Shown here one piece after another: positions 61,624 through 64,000 of a stretch of DNA of 64,000 nt. Positions within the stretch are counted from its first letter, which is position 1, and each line of letters begins with the position of its first letter. The notes below the pieces were generated by a model. That model did not search any database. It saw only the letters and a list, made by a program, of their open reading frames with translations, and was not told the DNA's origin. A program made the translations under genes and the position numbers. The stretch lies in assembly GCF_900113835.1 (NCBI RefSeq), contig NZ_FOQV01000002.1, positions 868,001 to 932,000 on the forward strand. Direction: 5' to 3'. Origin of the DNA: Allobosea sp. OK403. GTDB lineage: Bacteria > Pseudomonadota > Alphaproteobacteria > Rhizobiales > Beijerinckiaceae.

Positions 61624-62895
61624 ATGAGTCTCGTATTTGGTGCGGTCGCCGACGATTTGACTGGCGGTCTCGAACTGGCCTCGATGATCCGGGCCGGCGG
61701 CGTGCCCTGCGCTTTCGTCACAGAGCTGCCCGACACCGTGAGCGATCCGGCCATCGTCGTGGCAAGGCGCACGCGCGTCGCTGAGCCCGCTTTGGCGGTG
61801 GCGGATATCAGCCGCGTCGGCGCCTGGTTGATCGAACGCGGCGCGCGGCAGATCTTCTTCAAATACTGCGCGACCTTCGATTCCACGCCCCATGGCAATA
61901 TCGGCAACTGCGCCGATGCGCTGCGCCAACTGACCGGCGGCCGGCTTGCGGCGTTCTGCCCGTCCTTCCCGGAAGCCGGGCGGCGCGTCTTCCAGGGTCA
62001 TCTCTTCGCCGATGACAGGCTGATCTCGGAATCGCCGAAACGGCACGATCCGCTGACGCCGATGACCGATCCCGACCTCGTGCGCGTGCTGCAGCAGCAG
62101 ACGACGACACCGGTCGGATTGATTCCGCAGCAGATCGTGCGCGCGGGGCTGGAGGCGATGACGCGCCATTGCGAACAGCTGATTGCAGACGGCGTCGGCT
62201 TCGCGCTCGCCGACGCCGCGGTGCCCGATGATCTCGCAGCGCTGGCGGCGCTGACCGTCTCCTGGCCGCTGATGACCGGCAACTCCTCGATCGCCGCCTA
62301 TTATCCGGCGCTGTGGCGCGAGCGCGGGCTCGTCGATCCCGATGATGACGTGCCTCTGCTGCCGCCGGTCGCAGGACCGGGCGTCGTGCTCGCCGGCAGT
62401 TGTGCGGAGAAAACCAGGCGGCAGCTCGAGGTCTTCGCGAGGGAGCGCCCGGTGCTGATGCTCGACCTCGCCGCCGTTGGTGACGCCGATGCGACAGTGG
62501 CCGAGGCGCTCGCCTGGGCCCTGCCCCGCCTCGCCGACGGCCCCGTCGCGATCGCGACGTCCGCCGAACCCGACGCGGTCGCGGCCGTGCAAGTCAGGCT
62601 TGGCCAGCGTCGCGCCGCCTCGCTCGCCGAGGAGATCTTGTCAAAACTGGCACAGGCGCTGCGGACAAGCGGCGTGCGGCGCTTCCTGATCGCCGGCGGC
62701 GAGACTTCAGGGGCCGTGCTGGACGGCCTCGCGATCCGCTCGCTACGCGCCGGCGCATACCGCGCCCCGGGCATCTCGCAGGCATTGTCGGAGGGGGCGA
62801 CGCCGCTGGCCTTCTGCCTCAAATCGGGCAAGCTCGGCCCCGAGGACATGCTGCTGCCGATGCTCGCGAGCATGGAACAGGGAGAAAAGCCGTGA
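61624..62895 (+). CDS. otnK: Four-carbon acid sugar kinase family protein (OtnK-like)
   Basis: 423 residues of the former DUF1537 family. N-terminal 'FGAVADDLTGGLELASMI' (the DDLTG motif binding the sugar acid), 'FKYCATFDSTPHGNIG', and C-terminal 'RFLIAGGETSGAVLDGL' and 'LKSGKLGPEDM' for ATP binding are all present. The pattern 'YCATFDSTPHGNIG' fits the 3-oxo-tetronate kinase subgroup. GGGAGAG precedes the ATG. The following gene encodes a matching aldolase-family decarboxylase. Confidence 0.85.
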   Translation: MSLVFGAVADDLTGGLELASMIRAGGVPCAFVTELPDTVSDPAIVVARRTRVAEPALAVADISRVGAWLIERGARQIFFKYCATFDSTPHGNIGNCADALRQLTGGRLAAFCPSFPEAGRRVFQGHLFADDRLISESPKRHDPLTPMTDPDLVRVLQQQTTTPVGLIPQQIVRAGLEAMTRHCEQLIADGVGFALADAAVPDDLAALAALTVSWPLMTGNSSIAAYYPALWRERGLVDPDDDVPLLPPVAGPGVVLAGSCAEKTRRQLEVFARERPVLMLDLAAVGDADATVAEALAWALPRLADGPVAIATSAEPDAVAAVQVRLGQRRAASLAEEILSKLAQALRTSGVRRFLIAGGETSGAVLDGLAIRSLRAGAYRAPGISQALSEGATPLAFCLKSGKLGPEDMLLPMLASMEQGEKP

Positions 62896-63551
62896 CCGCC
62901 GCGATGCCGGAAGCCGATGCTCGTGCCGAGCTGTGCAAGATCTACCGGAAGATCGAGGGCTCGGGCCTGAGCCTCGGCAATGCCGGCAATATCAGCCTGC
63001 GCCTGGGCGACGTCATGCTGATCAGCCCGACCGGCGCCGACGGGGCGACCGTGGCGCCGGAGGATTTCGTGCTGACGCGTTTCGACGGCACGGCGCTGTC
63101 GCAAGGCACGCCGTCCAGCGAATGGGCGATCCATGGCGGAATCTACGCAGCCGGGCTCGCCCAGGCCGTGATCCATGCCCATCCCGATGCTTGTGTCGCG
63201 CTGTCCTGCCTGCGCCGTCCCATGCCGCCGTTCCACTACATGGTGGCGGCCTTTGGCGGGCACGAAGTTCCCTGCGCCCCATATGCGCCCTTCGGCACGA
63301 CCGCGCTCGCCGAAGGCGTCGTGGCGTCGCTGGCGGGCCACAGCGCCTGCCTGATGGCCAATCACGGCATGGTCTGCATCGGCTCTACGCTGGCGCAGGC
63401 CTTCGCACGCACGGTCAAGCTCGAAATGCTGGCGCGACAGCTGCTGCTGGCGCGCCAGGCCGGCGAGATCGTCCATCTCACCCGGGACGAGATGGACACC
63501 GTGCTCGGACGCTACGCCGAATACGGGCGCGGCCGCCTGTCGAGCGGCTGA
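62892..63551 (+). CDS. otnC: Class II aldolase/3-oxo-tetronate 4-phosphate decarboxylase (OtnC-like)
   Basis: 219 residues from GTG 62892, overlapping the kinase by four bases. Class II aldolase fold: 'GNAGNISLRL', the catalytic acidic residue in 'SSEWAIHGGIY', metal ligands in 'VIHAHPDACVAL' (HxH) and 'ANHGMVCIG'. With OtnK the family converts 3-oxo-tetronate to its 4-phosphate and then to dihydroxyacetone phosphate and CO2. The pairing supports that reaction; the parent sugar acid is not known. Confidence 0.85.
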   Translation: MTAAMPEADARAELCKIYRKIEGSGLSLGNAGNISLRLGDVMLISPTGADGATVAPEDFVLTRFDGTALSQGTPSSEWAIHGGIYAAGLAQAVIHAHPDACVALSCLRRPMPPFHYMVAAFGGHEVPCAPYAPFGTTALAEGVVASLAGHSACLMANHGMVCIGSTLAQAFARTVKLEMLARQLLLARQAGEIVHLTRDEMDTVLGRYAEYGRGRLSSG

Positions 63552-63560
63552 ATGCCAGGC

Positions 63561-63674
63561 CTTTGATTTAGCGCATTGTCTTCACGTGAACCGGTGTCCA
63601 CTTCGCTCTCAACTAAGAGTGAGAGCGGGATCAATGCGACAAACCGGTACCTCCTTTTTCGCATCCTGCTCGAG
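63561..63674. repeat. Two intergenic repeat elements before the terminal SDR gene
   Basis: An inverse copy of the GAGCGTTTTCGAGCGAAG-type element (about 63570-63612, GTGAACCGGTGTCCACTTCG) followed by an element of the AGAGCGGGAT...GCATCCTGCTC family (about 63619-63674). Confidence 0.75.
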
Positions 63675-63700
63675 ATTTCACCCATGTCTGGAGGAATGAG

Positions 63701-64000
63701 ATGATTATCGTCACGGGCGGGACCCATGGCATCGGCCGGGCCTGCGTCGAGCGCCTGGGGCCACGCGGCGTCGTTTTCACCGGCCGCGACGTCGCGGCTG
63801 GCGAAGAGCTGGCGGCGCAGGTGCCGGGCAGCCATTTCGTCGCCGGCGATGTGACAAGCGAGCAGGACTGCCGGCGCGTCGTCGAGGCCGCCCTCGACCA
63901 TGGCGGCGGGCGCCTTGCCGGCCTGGTCAACAATGCCGGGCTCGGACGGCGCATGGTCTTCGCCGAGGCGACCCTCGAGGATTGGGACGCCGTGATGAAC
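63701..64000 (+). CDS. Short-chain dehydrogenase/reductase (3' end outside window)
   Basis: First 100 codons from ATG 63701, with GAGGAATGAG directly upstream. The start 'IIVTGGTHGIGRACVERL' is the glycine-rich NAD(P) motif, 'GDVTSEQDC' and 'VNNAGLG' follow. It probably belongs to the same operon as otnK and otnC and would provide the oxo-acid by oxidising a sugar acid; the catalytic Tyr-x-x-x-Lys lies beyond the window. Confidence 0.85.
   Translation, partial: MIIVTGGTHGIGRACVERLGPRGVVFTGRDVAAGEELAAQVPGSHFVAGDVTSEQDCRRVVEAALDHGGGRLAGLVNNAGLGRRMVFAEATLEDWDAVMN

Overview
The window looks like chromosome of a GC-rich alphaproteobacterium of the order Hyphomicrobiales (Rhizobiales), most likely Bosea or a near relative. 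This is inferred from the block proB-proA-nadD-rsfS-rlmH-envC-ctpA-rppH, the rpsU/cspA pair, a DUF6481 protein, and many small palindromic repeats between genes. No rRNA, plasmid gene, phage gene or transposase was seen. There is one tRNA (Arg-ACG).

Layout. 1-11698: a nearly complete phosphonate uptake and carbon-phosphorus (C-P) lyase cluster: phnD (5' end outside the window), phnE1, phnE2, divergent regulator phnF, then phnGHIJKLM, a DUF1045 2H-phosphoesterase-like gene, phnN on the opposite strand, and the phn-associated hexapeptide transferase. No phnP is present. 11830-17688: a globin-coupled chemoreceptor, an ETFB-lysine-methyltransferase-like gene, a glycosyltransferase, a racemase-family protein, two small P-loop kinases and a small secreted protein. 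17968-21317: an ECF sigma factor, its anti-sigma factor and a secreted subtilisin-like protease. 21570-24886: a TetR-controlled oxidoreductase, a hisC-type aminotransferase and a DUF1801 gene. 25013-26877: DUF6481, rpsU and cspA. 27185-36655: the housekeeping proline/NAD/ribosome/cell-envelope run and a hisE-like gene.

36675-45469 is a catabolic locus: SDR, GntR regulator, branched-chain-type ABC importer, a 3-hydroxyacyl-CoA-dehydrogenase-family enzyme and a beta-keto acid cleavage enzyme. In the importer the second permease and both ATPases are fused into one 841-residue protein. The logic fits import of a beta-hydroxy acid, oxidation to a beta-keto acid, and cleavage.

45979-64000 is the most interesting part. 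It is a run of catabolic genes that I cannot match to a described pathway: a family-5 (dipeptide/nickel-type) importer without ATPase, a class III aminotransferase, an AroE-like dehydrogenase lacking the usual shikimate-binding serines, a two-subunit N,N-dimethylformamidase-like enzyme in an operon with its own polyamine-type importer, an FCD/GntR regulator, a split transketolase, a four-carbon-acid-sugar kinase, a class II aldolase/decarboxylase, and an SDR cut by the window end. All three divergent promoter regions in this stretch carry an almost identical TATATGATATAT-like site. This suggests one regulon under the local GntR protein.

At least seven families of palindromic repeats occupy the intergenic spaces. 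One such element lies in frame inside phnI.
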